From positions 1 through 64,000 of the forward strand of contig QORU01000016.1 in assembly GCA_003574785.1 (NCBI GenBank): a stretch of DNA of 64,000 nucleotides, given 5' to 3'. This document shows, one piece after another, positions 36,642 to 46,434 of this stretch (positions within the stretch are counted from its first letter, which is position 1; every line of letters starts with the position of its first letter). Source of the stretch: Taklimakanibacter deserti. GTDB taxonomy: Bacteria > Pseudomonadota > Alphaproteobacteria > Rhizobiales > Aestuariivirgaceae. Both the position numbers and the translations under genes were made by a program. The notes under the pieces were generated by a model. The model had not been told where the DNA came from. It ran no database searches and saw only the letters and a list, made by a program, of their open reading frames with translations.

Positions 36642-37765
36642 ATCCAGCTCACGTCGAAGGCGTCCGCAAGTCCCTCACCGGTCCGTCCGACGGCCTCGCG
36701 CGACTGCATGATCTCATTGACATTCACTATGCCAAGGACGCTGAGCCGGTTGCAGAAATAGCGCACCAGCCGCTGCTGGGCGAAAGGCGTCGCGATGCCG
36801 AGCGTGAAGACCATGAGCAGGATATTGCCGAGGATGAGCCATATGAGGCTGCCGCCCGTCGCGTCGAGCTGGAAGCGCGCCAGGTCGAGCGTCGTGTAGG
36901 AGGCGAAGATCGACATTTCACGCGCCACATAGAAGGCCCAGATCACGTAATAGACGATCCAGAACAGCAGGAGGCCGATGAGCATGCCGATGACCATGAT
37001 GAGGCCCATGAAATCGCGGCTGGTGTCGGTACCGGTGCGCTCGGTAGCGAAGACCTCGTTGAACATCCCATAGAAGGCGAAGCCCAGAATACCCGCCAGG
37101 ATGATCAGGGCGAAGAGGCTGATCACCCAGCACACGGCATAAGGACCATAAAGCGGTCCGGCCCGTCCCTTGAACCGGAACGGCATGCTGCCGAAACGCA
37201 TGTCGCCCGTCATGCGCTCCTGCAGGTTGAGGTTCATGGCCGGGGTCGACCAGCCAAGCGTTATGCCGCGCAGCAGCGTTGCCCCGAAATAGAGGAGGCT
37301 GTAGCTCAAGGATGAGCCGACGAGCGCTCCCCTTATGCCCCGCCACAGGGTCCGCGAGAGCTGGTACCGGCGGGCCCGGTAGAGCGCCATGCCCCAGAAG
37401 ACGAGGATGAAAACCACAGCGGCGAGTTGAACGAGAACGAGAGCCACCTCTGCTCCAGGCGTGAGCTGCAGGACAATGACAACCACGAGCAACGGCAAAA
37501 TGAACAGGCCGAAGACGATGAGGAAGCCAAGGAACAATTCGATCCCCCGGCCGGTATATTCGAGGGGCTCGCCATTGATATGGACACAACTCCAGATATG
37601 CCGCCGGACGTTGGTCTTGGCCCAGAAGCGATAGACCGACAACGTCAGCACGAACAAAAGGGCATTGAGGAGGGCGATCTGCCCCAGGCCCGGTTTATCT
37701 ATATATTCGATGGAGATAGGGGTCCCGCCGTCTGACCCTTGCGTGCCAAATGTCCGAAAAGCCAT
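36638..37765 (-). CDS. DUF898 (YjgN-like) integral membrane protein
   Basis: A 375-residue polytopic protein with about eight membrane segments. The DUF898 pattern is seen in LLNALLFVLTLSVYRFWAKT, ARRYQLSRTLWRGIRGAL, and the repeated YRFWAKTNVRRHIW motif near the N-terminus. Function is unknown. It is the first gene of a two-gene operon with the M48 peptidase, a pairing seen in other genomes, so the two may act together in the inner membrane. The promoter lies in the 267-base gap shared with ilvD. Confidence 0.85.
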   Translation of the reverse strand: MAFRTFGTQGSDGGTPISIEYIDKPGLGQIALLNALLFVLTLSVYRFWAKTNVRRHIWSCVHINGEPLEYTGRGIELFLGFLIVFGLFILPLLVVVIVLQLTPGAEVALVLVQLAAVVFILVFWGMALYRARRYQLSRTLWRGIRGALVGSSLSYSLLYFGATLLRGITLGWSTPAMNLNLQERMTGDMRFGSMPFRFKGRAGPLYGPYAVCWVISLFALIILAGILGFAFYGMFNEVFATERTGTDTSRDFMGLIMVIGMLIGLLLFWIVYYVIWAFYVAREMSIFASYTTLDLARFQLDATGGSLIWLILGNILLMVFTLGIATPFAQQRLVRYFCNRLSVLGIVNVNEIMQSREAVGRTGEGLADAFDVSWI

Positions 37766-38032
37766 GAGAATCGCACCGTCCTTGCAAATCAGGGTTGTAA
37801 TCTAGGGGCAATTAGGGGTCATTTCACAGGATATCGCAAAGTGTAGGTTACAGAATGTTGCAGAAATGTCACAAGCCGAGCTTTTGTTAAGGACGGCACA
37901 GAGCCTGCCACAATCAACCTTCCATCTGCCCAAATTTGCAAATAACCCTGTCGAAGGGAGCTGCCGGACTGGGAAGCGGCAGCCCCGGAATGGGACAAGG
38001 CCCCTTACAAAAGGCCAGCGAACGGACAGAGA
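37766..38032. other. Divergent promoter region of DUF898-M48 operon and ilvD
   Basis: A 267-base AT-rich gap with no gene. A direct repeat CAGAATGTTG...CAGAAATGT lies around 37851-37870. No firm -10/-35 pair was assigned. Confidence 0.4.
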
Positions 38033-39757
38033 ATGGACGCAAAAAGCATAGCAAAAACAAGGCTTCCCAGCCGCCATGTGACCGAAGGGCCCGAGCGCGC
38101 GCCGCACCGCTCTTACTATTACGCAATGGGCCTTTCACAGGCCCAGATCCACCAGCCCTTCGTGGGCGTGGCCTCCTGCTGGAACGAGGCGGCTCCCTGC
38201 AACATCGCCCTGATGCGCCAGGCCCAGGCGGTGAAACGGGGGGTTGCGGCCGCCAATGGGACACCGCGGGAGTTCTGCACCATCACGGTGACCGACGGCA
38301 TCGCCATGGGGCACCAGGGCATGAAGGCGTCCCTCGTCTCGCGCGAGTGCATTGCCGACTCGGTCGAGCTGACGATGCGCGGCCATTGCTATGACGCGCT
38401 GGTGGGCCTGGCCGGCTGCGACAAGTCTTTGCCGGGCATGATGATGGCCATGGTCCGGCTCAATGTGCCCTCGGTCTTCATCTATGGCGGATCGATCCTG
38501 CCGGGCACCTTCAAGGGCAGGCCGGTGACCATCCAGGACGTCTTCGAGGCGGTTGGCATGCATTCGGTCGGCCGGATGAGCACCGAGGACCTCGAAGAGC
38601 TGGAGCAGGTCGCCTGTCCTTCCGCCGGCTCCTGCGGCGCCCAATTCACCGCCAACACGATGGCGACGGTCGCCGAGGCCATCGGCCTCGCTCTGCCTTA
38701 TTCCTGCGGGGCGCCGGCGCCTTACGAGCTCCGCGACACCTTCTGCTTCGCCTCGGGCGAGAAGGTCATGGAGCTCATCGCCCGCAATATCCGCCCGCGC
38801 GATATCGTGACCCTGAAGGCGCTCGAGAATGCGGCGACCGTGGTGGCTGCCTCCGGCGGCTCGACCAATGCCGCCCTGCATTTGCCGGCCATCGCGCATG
38901 AATGCGGCATCAAATTCGATCTCTTTGACGTGGCTGCGATTTTCAAGCGCACGCCCTATATCGCCGACCTCAAGCCCGGTGGCCGCTATGTCGCCAAGGA
39001 CATGTTCGAGGCGGGCGGCATACCGCTGCTCATGAAGACGCTGCTCGATCATGGATTTCTGCACGGCGATTGCCTCACCGTCACGGGTGCTACGATTGCC
39101 GAGAACATGGCCAAGGTGAAGTGGAATCCGGACCAGGACGTGGTCCGGCCCGCCGACCGGCCGATCACCCCGACCGGCGGCGTCGTCGGTCTCAAGGGCA
39201 ATCTCGCCCCCGAAGGCGCGATCGTCAAAGTGGCGGGCATGAAGAACCTGAAATTCTCCGGCCCCGCTCGCTGTTTCGATACCGAAGAAGCCTGTTTCGA
39301 GGCGGTGAAGAACCGGCAATACAAGGAAGGCGAGGTGCTGGTCATCCGCTATGAGGGGCCGCGCGGCGGCCCCGGCATGCGCGAGATGCTGGCGACGACC
39401 GCTGCCCTGTACGGCCAGGGCATGGGCGACAAGGTGGCGCTCATCACCGATGGCCGCTTTTCCGGCGCGACGCGCGGCTTCTGCATCGGCCATGTCGGGC
39501 CCGAGGCGCAACTCGGCGGTCCGATCGGCCTCCTCAAGGATGGCGACATCATCACCATCGATGCCGAGGCCGGAAGCCTCGATACAAATGTCACAGTTGC
39601 GGAGCTTTCTCGCCGTAAAAAGGACTGGAAGCCGCGCGAGCATGGCTATGAAGCCGGCGCGCTATGGAAATATGCGCAGCAGGTTGGTCCTGCCGTGGGC
39701 GGCGCAGTGACCCATCCCGGAGGATCACACGAAGGTGTCTGCTACGCCGATATATGA
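38033..39757 (+). CDS. ilvD: Dihydroxy-acid dehydratase
   Basis: A 574-residue iron-sulfur dehydratase of valine, leucine and isoleucine synthesis. Family Cys positions are present in [25 protein letters not shown] and [18 protein letters not shown]; the catalytic [13 protein letters not shown] and [20 protein letters not shown] segments are complete. Length and motifs fit IlvD rather than the sugar-acid dehydratases of the same superfamily. GGACAGAG stands before the ATG at 38033. The gene is monocistronic or shares a message with the Sel1 gene 13 bases downstream. Confidence 0.95.
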   Translation: MDAKSIAKTRLPSRHVTEGPERAPHRSYYYAMGLSQAQIHQPFVGVASCWNEAAPCNIALMRQAQAVKRGVAAANGTPREFCTITVTDGIAMGHQGMKASLVSRECIADSVELTMRGHCYDALVGLAGCDKSLPGMMMAMVRLNVPSVFIYGGSILPGTFKGRPVTIQDVFEAVGMHSVGRMSTEDLEELEQVACPSAGSCGAQFTANTMATVAEAIGLALPYSCGAPAPYELRDTFCFASGEKVMELIARNIRPRDIVTLKALENAATVVAASGGSTNAALHLPAIAHECGIKFDLFDVAAIFKRTPYIADLKPGGRYVAKDMFEAGGIPLLMKTLLDHGFLHGDCLTVTGATIAENMAKVKWNPDQDVVRPADRPITPTGGVVGLKGNLAPEGAIVKVAGMKNLKFSGPARCFDTEEACFEAVKNRQYKEGEVLVIRYEGPRGGPGMREMLATTAALYGQGMGDKVALITDGRFSGATRGFCIGHVGPEAQLGGPIGLLKDGDIITIDAEAGSLDTNVTVAELSRRKKDWKPREHGYEAGALWKYAQQVGPAVGGAVTHPGGSHEGVCYADI

Positions 39758-39770
39758 TCGGCGCGCGAGT

Positions 39771-40655
39771 ATGTTGGCGCGTGGAGTAGTTGCGACGGTC
39801 GCGGTCATTGCCGCCTGTTTCGCAGGCTTCTCCGATTCCGCGCGCGCCGCGGACGACGACTGGACCTCCGATTTCTACTCCTACCTGCCGGCGGCGCCCG
39901 ATATCAAGGCGCCCGATCTCGACTTCATTCCGTTCTGGACGGACGACCTCAAGAAGGCGAAGCGCGCCTACAAGGACGGCGACTTCGACAAGGCGCGTAA
40001 ATTTTTCGAACGCGCCTCCGACGACAACAACATCGTGGCCGACTGGTATCTGGGCCACATGTACCGCCTGGGGCGCGGCGTCCAGCGCGACGATGCCAAA
40101 GCCTTTTCCTATTATGGGCGCGTCGCCGACGCCTTCGATTCCGAGGAGAGCGACCAGAACCGGCTCCGCATCATGGTCGATGCGCTGGTGCGCGTCGCCG
40201 ACTACTATCGCACCGGCAGCAAGGCGGCAGGCGTGCCGCAGAATTTCGACCGGGCAAGCCGCATCTACCGTCTCGCCGCGACTTACGGCCATCCGGCCTC
40301 GCAATATGCCTTAGGGCTCATGGCGATGAAGGGCCAGGGCATGCGCAAGCAACCGGAGCAGGGCCTGCGCTGGCTGCTGGCGGCGGCGAAGAAGCGCTAT
40401 GCGCCGGCGGAAGCGGCCCTTGGCGATCTCTATTGGAAGGGCGAGATCGTGCGGCGCGACCGCACCCGCGCCATCATGTGGTATCTCCTGGCGCGCTCGA
40501 CGACGCGCCCTGGCGAGCGGCCCGAGATCTACGACCGCCTCGACAAGATGCTGTCCGAGACCAGCGAGGCCGAGAGGCTCGAGGCGGAAGCGCGCGCCAC
40601 CGTCTGGGCGGATCAGTATCCGGCCGACGACGAGGCGAACCAGCAGCCGGAATAG
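39771..40655 (+). CDS. Periplasmic Sel1-repeat protein, ExoR-like
   Basis: A 294-residue exported protein. The signal peptide MLARGVVATVAVIAACFAGF is cleaved near ARAA-DDD; the start at 39771 is chosen because it gives this signal, though an in-frame GTG at 39735 exists. Sel1 repeats follow: KFFERASDDNNIVADWYLGH, YALGLMAMKGQGM and AALGDLYWKGEIV. Overall layout is like ExoR, the periplasmic inhibitor of the ExoS/ChvI system in rhizobia, but the identity of the partner is unproven. It lies between ilvD and the convergent xthA. Confidence 0.6.
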   Translation: MLARGVVATVAVIAACFAGFSDSARAADDDWTSDFYSYLPAAPDIKAPDLDFIPFWTDDLKKAKRAYKDGDFDKARKFFERASDDNNIVADWYLGHMYRLGRGVQRDDAKAFSYYGRVADAFDSEESDQNRLRIMVDALVRVADYYRTGSKAAGVPQNFDRASRIYRLAATYGHPASQYALGLMAMKGQGMRKQPEQGLRWLLAAAKKRYAPAEAALGDLYWKGEIVRRDRTRAIMWYLLARSTTRPGERPEIYDRLDKMLSETSEAERLEAEARATVWADQYPADDEANQQPE

Positions 40656-40667
40656 GAAGGCGTTTGG

Positions 40668-41438
40668 CTAAGCCATGAACTCAGCCACCACGGGCACGTG
40701 GTCCGAGGGCTTCTCCCAGGCGCGCACGTGCTTGTCGATGCGCGTCGACTTGAGCCGGTCGGCGGCTTGCGGCGACAGCAGCATGTGATCGATGCGGATG
40801 CCGTTGTCGCGGCGGCGCGCGATGTCCTGATAGTCCCAGAAGGTGTAGATGCCGGGGTCCGGATTGAGCGTCCTGACCGCTTCGGTGAAACCGAGATTGA
40901 TCAGCTCACGGAATTTCGCCCGGGTCGGCGGCAGGAACAGGGCATCGTTCACCCATACTTGCGGATTCTTGGCATCGATCGCATTCGGGATGACATTGTA
41001 GTCGCCGGCGAGGACGACGGGCTCCTCGAGCGCGAGCAGGGTTCGCGCATGGGCGATGAGCCGCTCCATCCAGGCGAGCTTGTAGGCATATTTCTCGCTT
41101 GCCACGGGATTGCCGTTCGGCAGGTAGATCGAGGCGAAGCGGATGCCGGAGACGACCGCTTCGATATAGCGGGCCTGCTCGTCGCCGTCATCGCCTGGAA
41201 GCCGCATCTTGACCTCGTCGAACGGACGCTTCGACAGGATGGCGACGCCATTATAGGTCTTCTGGCCATGGACGGCGACATTGTAGCCCAAATCCTCGAA
41301 AGCCTGGCGCGGGAAGGCCTGGTCCTCGCATTTGAGCTCCTGGAAGCCGACCACGTCGGGCGAGGCCTCCTTGAGCCAGGCGACGATGGTTTCAAGCCGC
41401 GCCTTGGCGCTATTCACATTCCAGGTTGCGATCTGCAT
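40668..41438 (-). CDS. xthA: Exodeoxyribonuclease III (AP endonuclease)
   Basis: A 256-residue EEP-fold nuclease that repairs abasic sites. Motifs: MQIATWNVNSAKARLE at the N-terminus (Asn), FQELKCED (metal-binding Glu), LAGDYNVIPN (Asp/Asn) and PSDHVPVVAEF (final His). The start at 41438 fits the family; an in-frame upstream start is 13 residues longer. Monocistronic and convergent with the Sel1 gene. Confidence 0.95.
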   Translation of the reverse strand: MQIATWNVNSAKARLETIVAWLKEASPDVVGFQELKCEDQAFPRQAFEDLGYNVAVHGQKTYNGVAILSKRPFDEVKMRLPGDDGDEQARYIEAVVSGIRFASIYLPNGNPVASEKYAYKLAWMERLIAHARTLLALEEPVVLAGDYNVIPNAIDAKNPQVWVNDALFLPPTRAKFRELINLGFTEAVRTLNPDPGIYTFWDYQDIARRRDNGIRIDHMLLSPQAADRLKSTRIDKHVRAWEKPSDHVPVVAEFMA

Positions 41439-41546
41439 GTCATCCACACGAAAGAAGGACGCCGCCGTTTCCGGCAAGCTTTATAGATACCGCGACTGAC
41501 ATTCACTAGCCCAAATGATGGCCACGGTCTGTCAGGAGGCTGACGC

Positions 41547-42497
41547 CTATGCGCTCGCCTGATCGAGTTGCTCGATGTCTTGCGCACCGAGATCGAGCTC
41601 GGTCGCCTTGATCAGATCCTGGAGCTGATCGACGCTGGTGGCGCTGGCGATCGGCGCGACGATCCCCGGCCGTCCAATCAGCCAGGCGATGGCGACCTCG
41701 GCCGGCTTGGCATTGCGCGCCTTCGCGACGGCATCGAGGGCTGCGAGGATGCGCAGGCCGCGCTCGTTGAGATACTTGTCCATCTCGTCGCCGCGCGCGG
41801 CGCTCCTGGTAAAGTCCGCGGGGCTGCGGTACTTGCCCGACAGGAATCCGCGAGCCAGCGAGAAATAGCTGGTGACGCCGATCTCGTTCGCGCGGCAGAA
41901 GGCTTCGAGCTCGGCCTCGTAGCCCGAGCGGTCATAGAGATTGTAATGGGTCTGCAGATTCTCGAAGCGCGGCCAGTGATGCTTGGCGCTGATGCTGAGC
42001 GCCTTGCGCATGGTCTCCGCCGAGTGGTTGGAATTGCCGATCACCCGCACTTTGCCGGCCTTGACCAGGTCCGCGTAAACCCCGAGCGTCTCTTCGACGT
42101 CCACCGCAGGATCTTCCCAATGGGACAGATAGAGATCGATGTAATCGGTCTGCAGGCGCTTCAACGAGGCCTCGACCGCGGTCTCGATATAGCGGCGCGA
42201 CAAGCCTTTCTTGCCGGGACCCATTTCCGAGCCGACCTTGGTGGTCAGCACGATGGCGGACCGGTTGCCGCGGGCTTTCATCCACTTGCCGATGATCGTT
42301 TCCGATTCGCCACCCTGATTGCCGGGCTTCCAGGCCGAATAGACATCCGCCGTGTCGATCAGGTTGAAGCCTTTTGCCGCGAAGGCATCGAGGACGGCGA
42401 AGGAAGCTTTCTCGTCGGCGCTCCAGCCGAAAACATTGCCGCCGAGGCCGAGGGGCGCCACCTTGAGATCCGATCGGCCGATCACACGCTTTTTCAT
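41547..42497 (-). CDS. Aldo/keto reductase
   Basis: A 316-residue NADPH-dependent oxidoreductase with a TIM-barrel. The catalytic tetrad is readable: Asp and Tyr in LIDTADVYSAW, Lys in LTTKVGSEMG and His in LYLSHWEDP. The C-terminal cofactor-binding region includes IAWLIGRPGIVAPIASATS. Similar proteins act on aldehydes or on sugar and steroid ketones; substrate is unknown. No partner genes. Confidence 0.9.
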   Translation of the reverse strand: MKKRVIGRSDLKVAPLGLGGNVFGWSADEKASFAVLDAFAAKGFNLIDTADVYSAWKPGNQGGESETIIGKWMKARGNRSAIVLTTKVGSEMGPGKKGLSRRYIETAVEASLKRLQTDYIDLYLSHWEDPAVDVEETLGVYADLVKAGKVRVIGNSNHSAETMRKALSISAKHHWPRFENLQTHYNLYDRSGYEAELEAFCRANEIGVTSYFSLARGFLSGKYRSPADFTRSAARGDEMDKYLNERGLRILAALDAVAKARNAKPAEVAIAWLIGRPGIVAPIASATSVDQLQDLIKATELDLGAQDIEQLDQASA

Positions 42498-42589
42498 CTT
42501 GTCTCTCCAAAAGTCGCCGCGACCATAGACCGGGCGGGCGCCGGCCGGAACAGAGAAGGGCTTTCTTTTGAAAAAAGGGAGGGAGGGAG

Positions 42590-42919
42590 TCAGATCGAGA
42601 AGCTGGTGCCACAGCCGCAGGACATCGTCGCCTGCGGATTGTTGACCTTAAAACTCTGGCCGATAAGGTCGTCGACGAAATCGATCTCGGAGCCGCCCAT
42701 ATAGACGAGCGAGACGGAATCGATCAGAACGGTGGCGCCGTCCCTCTCGATCACCAGATCGTCATCCGCGCGTTGGGAGTCGAGCTTGAAATCATACTGG
42801 AAACCGGAACAGCCGCCGCCCTCGACCGCAACCCGCAAGGCGGTAGCACCCGGCTCTGCGGCCACGATATCCTTGATGCGGCTCGCGGCGCGTGAGGTTA
42901 TGGAAACCGTATCCGTCAT
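42590..42919 (-). CDS. erpA: Iron-sulfur cluster insertion protein ErpA (A-type carrier)
   Basis: A 109-residue A-type iron-sulfur carrier that hands 4Fe-4S clusters to apo-enzymes. Three conserved cysteines are present in GGGCSGFQY and SCGCGTSFSI. The start at 42919 is chosen from the family N-terminus; an upstream in-frame ATG adds 18 residues. It is divergent from dgt with a short 52-base gap, as in many alphaproteobacteria. IscA/SufA paralogy cannot be fully excluded. Confidence 0.88.
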   Translation of the reverse strand: MTDTVSITSRAASRIKDIVAAEPGATALRVAVEGGGCSGFQYDFKLDSQRADDDLVIERDGATVLIDSVSLVYMGGSEIDFVDDLIGQSFKVNNPQATMSCGCGTSFSI

Positions 42920-42971
42920 GGTCACATATGTCGTGCGCCGGGCGCTTCTTGTCAACCCGGGGGTCTGAGCC

Positions 42972-44159
42972 ATGCGGGCACCCTACGCCTCGGATCCGGC
43001 CAAGAGCCGCGGCCGCCTGACGCCCGAGCCGGAAGCGCCGCCGCGCACGCCCTTCGAACGCGACCGCGACCGCATCATCCATTCATCGGCCTTCCGCCGG
43101 CTCAAGCACAAGACCCAGGTCTTCGTCTATCACGAGGGCGATCACTACCGCACCCGTCTCACCCACTCGATCGAGGTGGCGCAGATCGCCCGCTCCATCG
43201 CCCGCGCCCTCAGGCTGGACGAGGACCTGACGGAAGCCCTGGCTCTGGGGCATGACCTTGGCCACACGCCTTTCGGTCATGCCGGCGAGCGCGAGCTCGA
43301 CCGGCTGATGCGCGATCATGGCGGCTTCGACCACAATGCCCAGAGCCTGCGCATCGTGACCCGGCTCGAACGCCGCTACGCCGCCTTCGACGGCCTCAAT
43401 CTGACCTGGGAAACGCTGGAAGGCCTGGTGAAGCACAATGGTCCGCTCATCGACGGGGAGGGCCATGCGCTCGGTCCTTATCGCGAGACCGGGCTGCCGG
43501 CCGCCATCATCGACTATGCCGAGGCGCATGACCTGATGCTTGCCTCCTTCGCCTCGGCCGAGGCCCAGGCGGCGGCCATCGCCGACGATATCGCCTATAA
43601 CGCCCATGACATCGACGACGGCCTCAGGGCCGGGCTGTTCGACGTGATCGATCTGGGTGACGACCCCTTGGTCGGTGCAGCACTCGCCCAGGTGCTGAAA
43701 GCCTATCCGAAACTCGAGCGCCCGCGCATGATCCATGAGACGGTGCGCCGGCTGATCTCGGCCATGGTCAACGACGTGCTCGCCGAGAGCGGCAAGCAGT
43801 TGAAGGCGTTCAAGCCGACCTCGGTCGAGGAGGTCCGCGCGCTTCGCATGCCGGTGATCAGCTTCAGCGCCCAGATGAAAGAGAAGAATCGCGTCCTGCA
43901 GGCCTTCCTCTCGCATCGCATGTACCGCCATGAGCGGGTACTCGCCATCATGGAGCGCGCCCAGCGCGTCATCAGCGACCTCTTCGAGGCCTATATGGCG
44001 AAGCCCGAGCTCATGCCCTCGGACTGGCGCGAAGAATCCTTCACCGACGACAGGAGCCGCTTCGCCCGCCAGGTCTGCGATTTCATCGCCGGCATGACCG
44101 ATCGCTACGCGCTCGACCAGCACAAGAAGCTGTTCGATCTCGATCCGCTGTTCAGGTGA
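42972..44159 (+). CDS. dgt: Deoxyguanosinetriphosphate triphosphohydrolase-like protein
   Basis: A 395-residue HD-domain dNTPase. The N-terminal signature [20 protein letters not shown], the first metal His in [15 protein letters not shown] and the HD pair in [14 protein letters not shown] are all present; a third metal Asp is in [16 protein letters not shown]. It should hydrolyse dNTPs to nucleosides and triphosphate, probably to control pool size. It is divergent from erpA. Confidence 0.93.
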   Translation: MRAPYASDPAKSRGRLTPEPEAPPRTPFERDRDRIIHSSAFRRLKHKTQVFVYHEGDHYRTRLTHSIEVAQIARSIARALRLDEDLTEALALGHDLGHTPFGHAGERELDRLMRDHGGFDHNAQSLRIVTRLERRYAAFDGLNLTWETLEGLVKHNGPLIDGEGHALGPYRETGLPAAIIDYAEAHDLMLASFASAEAQAAAIADDIAYNAHDIDDGLRAGLFDVIDLGDDPLVGAALAQVLKAYPKLERPRMIHETVRRLISAMVNDVLAESGKQLKAFKPTSVEEVRALRMPVISFSAQMKEKNRVLQAFLSHRMYRHERVLAIMERAQRVISDLFEAYMAKPELMPSDWREESFTDDRSRFARQVCDFIAGMTDRYALDQHKKLFDLDPLFR

Positions 44160-44231
44160 AACCTTCAGGGGTGGCGCGGCGACCCGATCTCCATTAGATT
44201 ACTCTACGAGAGGTGCGCGGGAGGGTCATCC

Positions 44232-45794
44232 ATGGCCGACATCGTGCTCATCAACCCGAAATTCGAGATCTCCTTCTGGGGCCTGGAGCACGCGTTGCCG
44301 TTGCTCGGCAAGCGCGCCAACATGCCGGTCGCCGCCTTGCCGCTCCTCGCGGCGCTGACGCCCGAGCCGCACCGGATCACGCTGATCGACGAGAATGTCG
44401 AGGCGATCGATTTCGAGCGCTGCGCCAGGGCCGACATCGTCGCGCTGACCGGGATGATCGTGCAGCGCCACCGCATGCGCGACATCCTGAGCGAGCTCAA
44501 GCGGCGCAAGGCCTATACGGTGGTCGGCGGCCCATGGGTTTCGGTCAAGGAGGATTATTTCGGCGATCTTGTCGACGTGATCTTCGTCGGCGAGGCGGAG
44601 GAGACATGGCCTGAATTCCTGAAGGATTGGGAGCAGGGGACCGTCAAGAAGCGCTATGAGCAGGCCGAGAAGACCGATCTGAGCAAGGTCCCGGTGCCGC
44701 GTCTCGAACTTCTCAAGATGAACCGCTATGCCTTCGGCTCGGTCCAGTTCTCGCGCGGCTGCCCGTTCACCTGCGAATTCTGCGACATCATCGTCATCTT
44801 CGGCAGGCGGCCGCGCCTCAAGACATCGGCGCAAGTCATCGCCGAGCTCGACGCCCTGCGCGCCCAGAAGCTGGCGCTGGTCTTCATCGTCGACGACAAC
44901 CTCATCGGCAACAAGAAGGCGATCAAGGACATCCTCACCAGCGTGATCGACTGGCAGCGCCAGCATGGCTATCCCCTGATGTTCGTCACCGAAGCCTCGA
45001 TCGATCTCGCCGACGACGAGGAACTGATGCAGCTCATGGTCGAGGCCAATATCGGCGCCGTCTTCGTCGGCATCGAGACGCCCAACGAGGAGTCGCTGAA
45101 GGAAGCCAAGAAGCTGCAGAACCTGAGGAAGGGCGGCAGTCTCGCCGACAAGGTGCGGCGTATCCAGGATCGCGGCATGGAAGTATGGGCCGGCATGATC
45201 TTAGGCTTCGACAATGACGACGAGAATATCTTTTCGGCGCAGGAGCGGTTCCTGCGCGAGGCGCGCATATCGACCGCGATGGTCGGCATGCTGTCGGCCA
45301 TTCCACGCACGCCGCTCTATGACCGGCTCAAGCAGGCAGGACGGCTCGATGAGAATGACGACCCCGCGCACGGCACCAATGTGCTGCCGGTCAATATGAG
45401 CCGCGCGGCCTTGAGCGAAGGCTATGTGAGGCTGATGGCCGGCCTTTATGAGCCCACGGCCTATTTCGACCGGGTCGACGACCTCTATCGCGACGGCGGC
45501 ATCGTCATCGACCGCGCCTGGCAGAATTATGCGGTGAGCCACCCTTGGGCGCATCGCGCGCATCAGGCGCGGCTTTGGCTCGAATCGCTGGGCCTCTTCC
45601 TGCGAGTCCTCGCCAAGGTGCCCGACCGGTCGCTGCGCCGGGTCTACCGCCGGCGCTTCTGGTCGTTCTTCAGGGCGCGGCCGGAGCCTTCGGTCCTGCG
45701 TATCTATGCGCTCAAATGCGCCATCCACTGGCACATGCACAAATTCATCCGCCGGCTGATGACGACCGAGAAGCCGCTGGTGAATACCTATTGA
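44232..45794 (+). CDS. B12-binding-domain radical SAM protein
   Basis: A 520-residue enzyme. The N-terminal part (about 1-145) resembles a cobalamin-binding Rossmann domain, with the KFEISFWGLEHALPLLGKRA start and VGGPWVSVKEDYFGDL. The radical SAM core (about 165-370) has CxxxCxxC in SRGCPFTCEFCDI. The C-terminal part (about 390-520) is DUF4070-like. Related proteins act in hopanoid, bacteriochlorophyll or methoxylated-metabolite synthesis, but no pathway genes lie nearby. Stand-alone gene; no operon partner. Substrate unknown. Confidence 0.88.
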   Translation: MADIVLINPKFEISFWGLEHALPLLGKRANMPVAALPLLAALTPEPHRITLIDENVEAIDFERCARADIVALTGMIVQRHRMRDILSELKRRKAYTVVGGPWVSVKEDYFGDLVDVIFVGEAEETWPEFLKDWEQGTVKKRYEQAEKTDLSKVPVPRLELLKMNRYAFGSVQFSRGCPFTCEFCDIIVIFGRRPRLKTSAQVIAELDALRAQKLALVFIVDDNLIGNKKAIKDILTSVIDWQRQHGYPLMFVTEASIDLADDEELMQLMVEANIGAVFVGIETPNEESLKEAKKLQNLRKGGSLADKVRRIQDRGMEVWAGMILGFDNDDENIFSAQERFLREARISTAMVGMLSAIPRTPLYDRLKQAGRLDENDDPAHGTNVLPVNMSRAALSEGYVRLMAGLYEPTAYFDRVDDLYRDGGIVIDRAWQNYAVSHPWAHRAHQARLWLESLGLFLRVLAKVPDRSLRRVYRRRFWSFFRARPEPSVLRIYALKCAIHWHMHKFIRRLMTTEKPLVNTY

Positions 45795-45803
45795 TCGAAG
45801 CTT

Positions 45804-46235
45804 TTACCGCGGGCAGGGGAAGCCCGGCGCGATCTTGCACTTCTTCGGTGGCCGCGGGCGATACGGCGGGCGTGGACGATAGGGCTTGTGCGGACACCAA
45901 TGCGGCGGACGATAGTAATGCCCGGGTCCGATATAGATCTCGGGCCGCAGCACGATGACGCTCGTCGGATCCTCGCCGCGCGCCAGATAGCTGGACGACA
46001 CCCAGCCGTGCAAGCCCCGCCCGTGCACCAGACACCAGCCGCTTTGGCAGTCGATGACATCGACGCCGCTGTTGGCGGGCAGCGTTCCGATCCGATCATA
46101 TTGGGTACCAGGTCCGGTGCGCACATTGAGATCGGTCGCCGTATAGGCTTCCGCTGCAAAGGCGGTGTTTGCCGCCAGGAGTCCAAGACCGAACGCCAAG
46201 GCGGCGAGCGATGATTTCAGATTGAAGAAACGCAT
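45804..46235 (-). CDS. Secreted SH3-domain protein with Pro/Arg-rich tail
   Basis: A 143-residue exported protein. The signal peptide is MRFFNLKSSLAALAFGLGLL with cleavage near AFA-AEA. A bacterial SH3 domain (about 28-85) reads YTATDLNVRTGPGTQYDRIG and GWCLVHGRGLHGWVSSSYL, typical of peptidoglycan- or surface-associated proteins. The tail is rich in Pro, Tyr, Arg and Cys and has repeats of PYRPRPP. It is convergent with the radical SAM gene. Confidence 0.82.
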   Translation of the reverse strand: MRFFNLKSSLAALAFGLGLLAANTAFAAEAYTATDLNVRTGPGTQYDRIGTLPANSGVDVIDCQSGWCLVHGRGLHGWVSSSYLARGEDPTSVIVLRPEIYIGPGHYYRPPHWCPHKPYRPRPPYRPRPPKKCKIAPGFPCPR

Positions 46236-46434
46236 GATTGCCCTCCGGAATCGCTATCGTGATTTGGCTATCATGTGGCCTTCGAATGGTCACGATAATC
46301 AGGCACTTAGAAGCGAACTCTTTCCCTTCATCGTAAATGACGAAGCGTCACTATCGGCTTCCGGCGTTTGACGCGCCGTGAGCCATCCGGTAGGGCAGAG
46401 CCGGATAGAAAACCTCGACTAATCCCAGAGTTAC

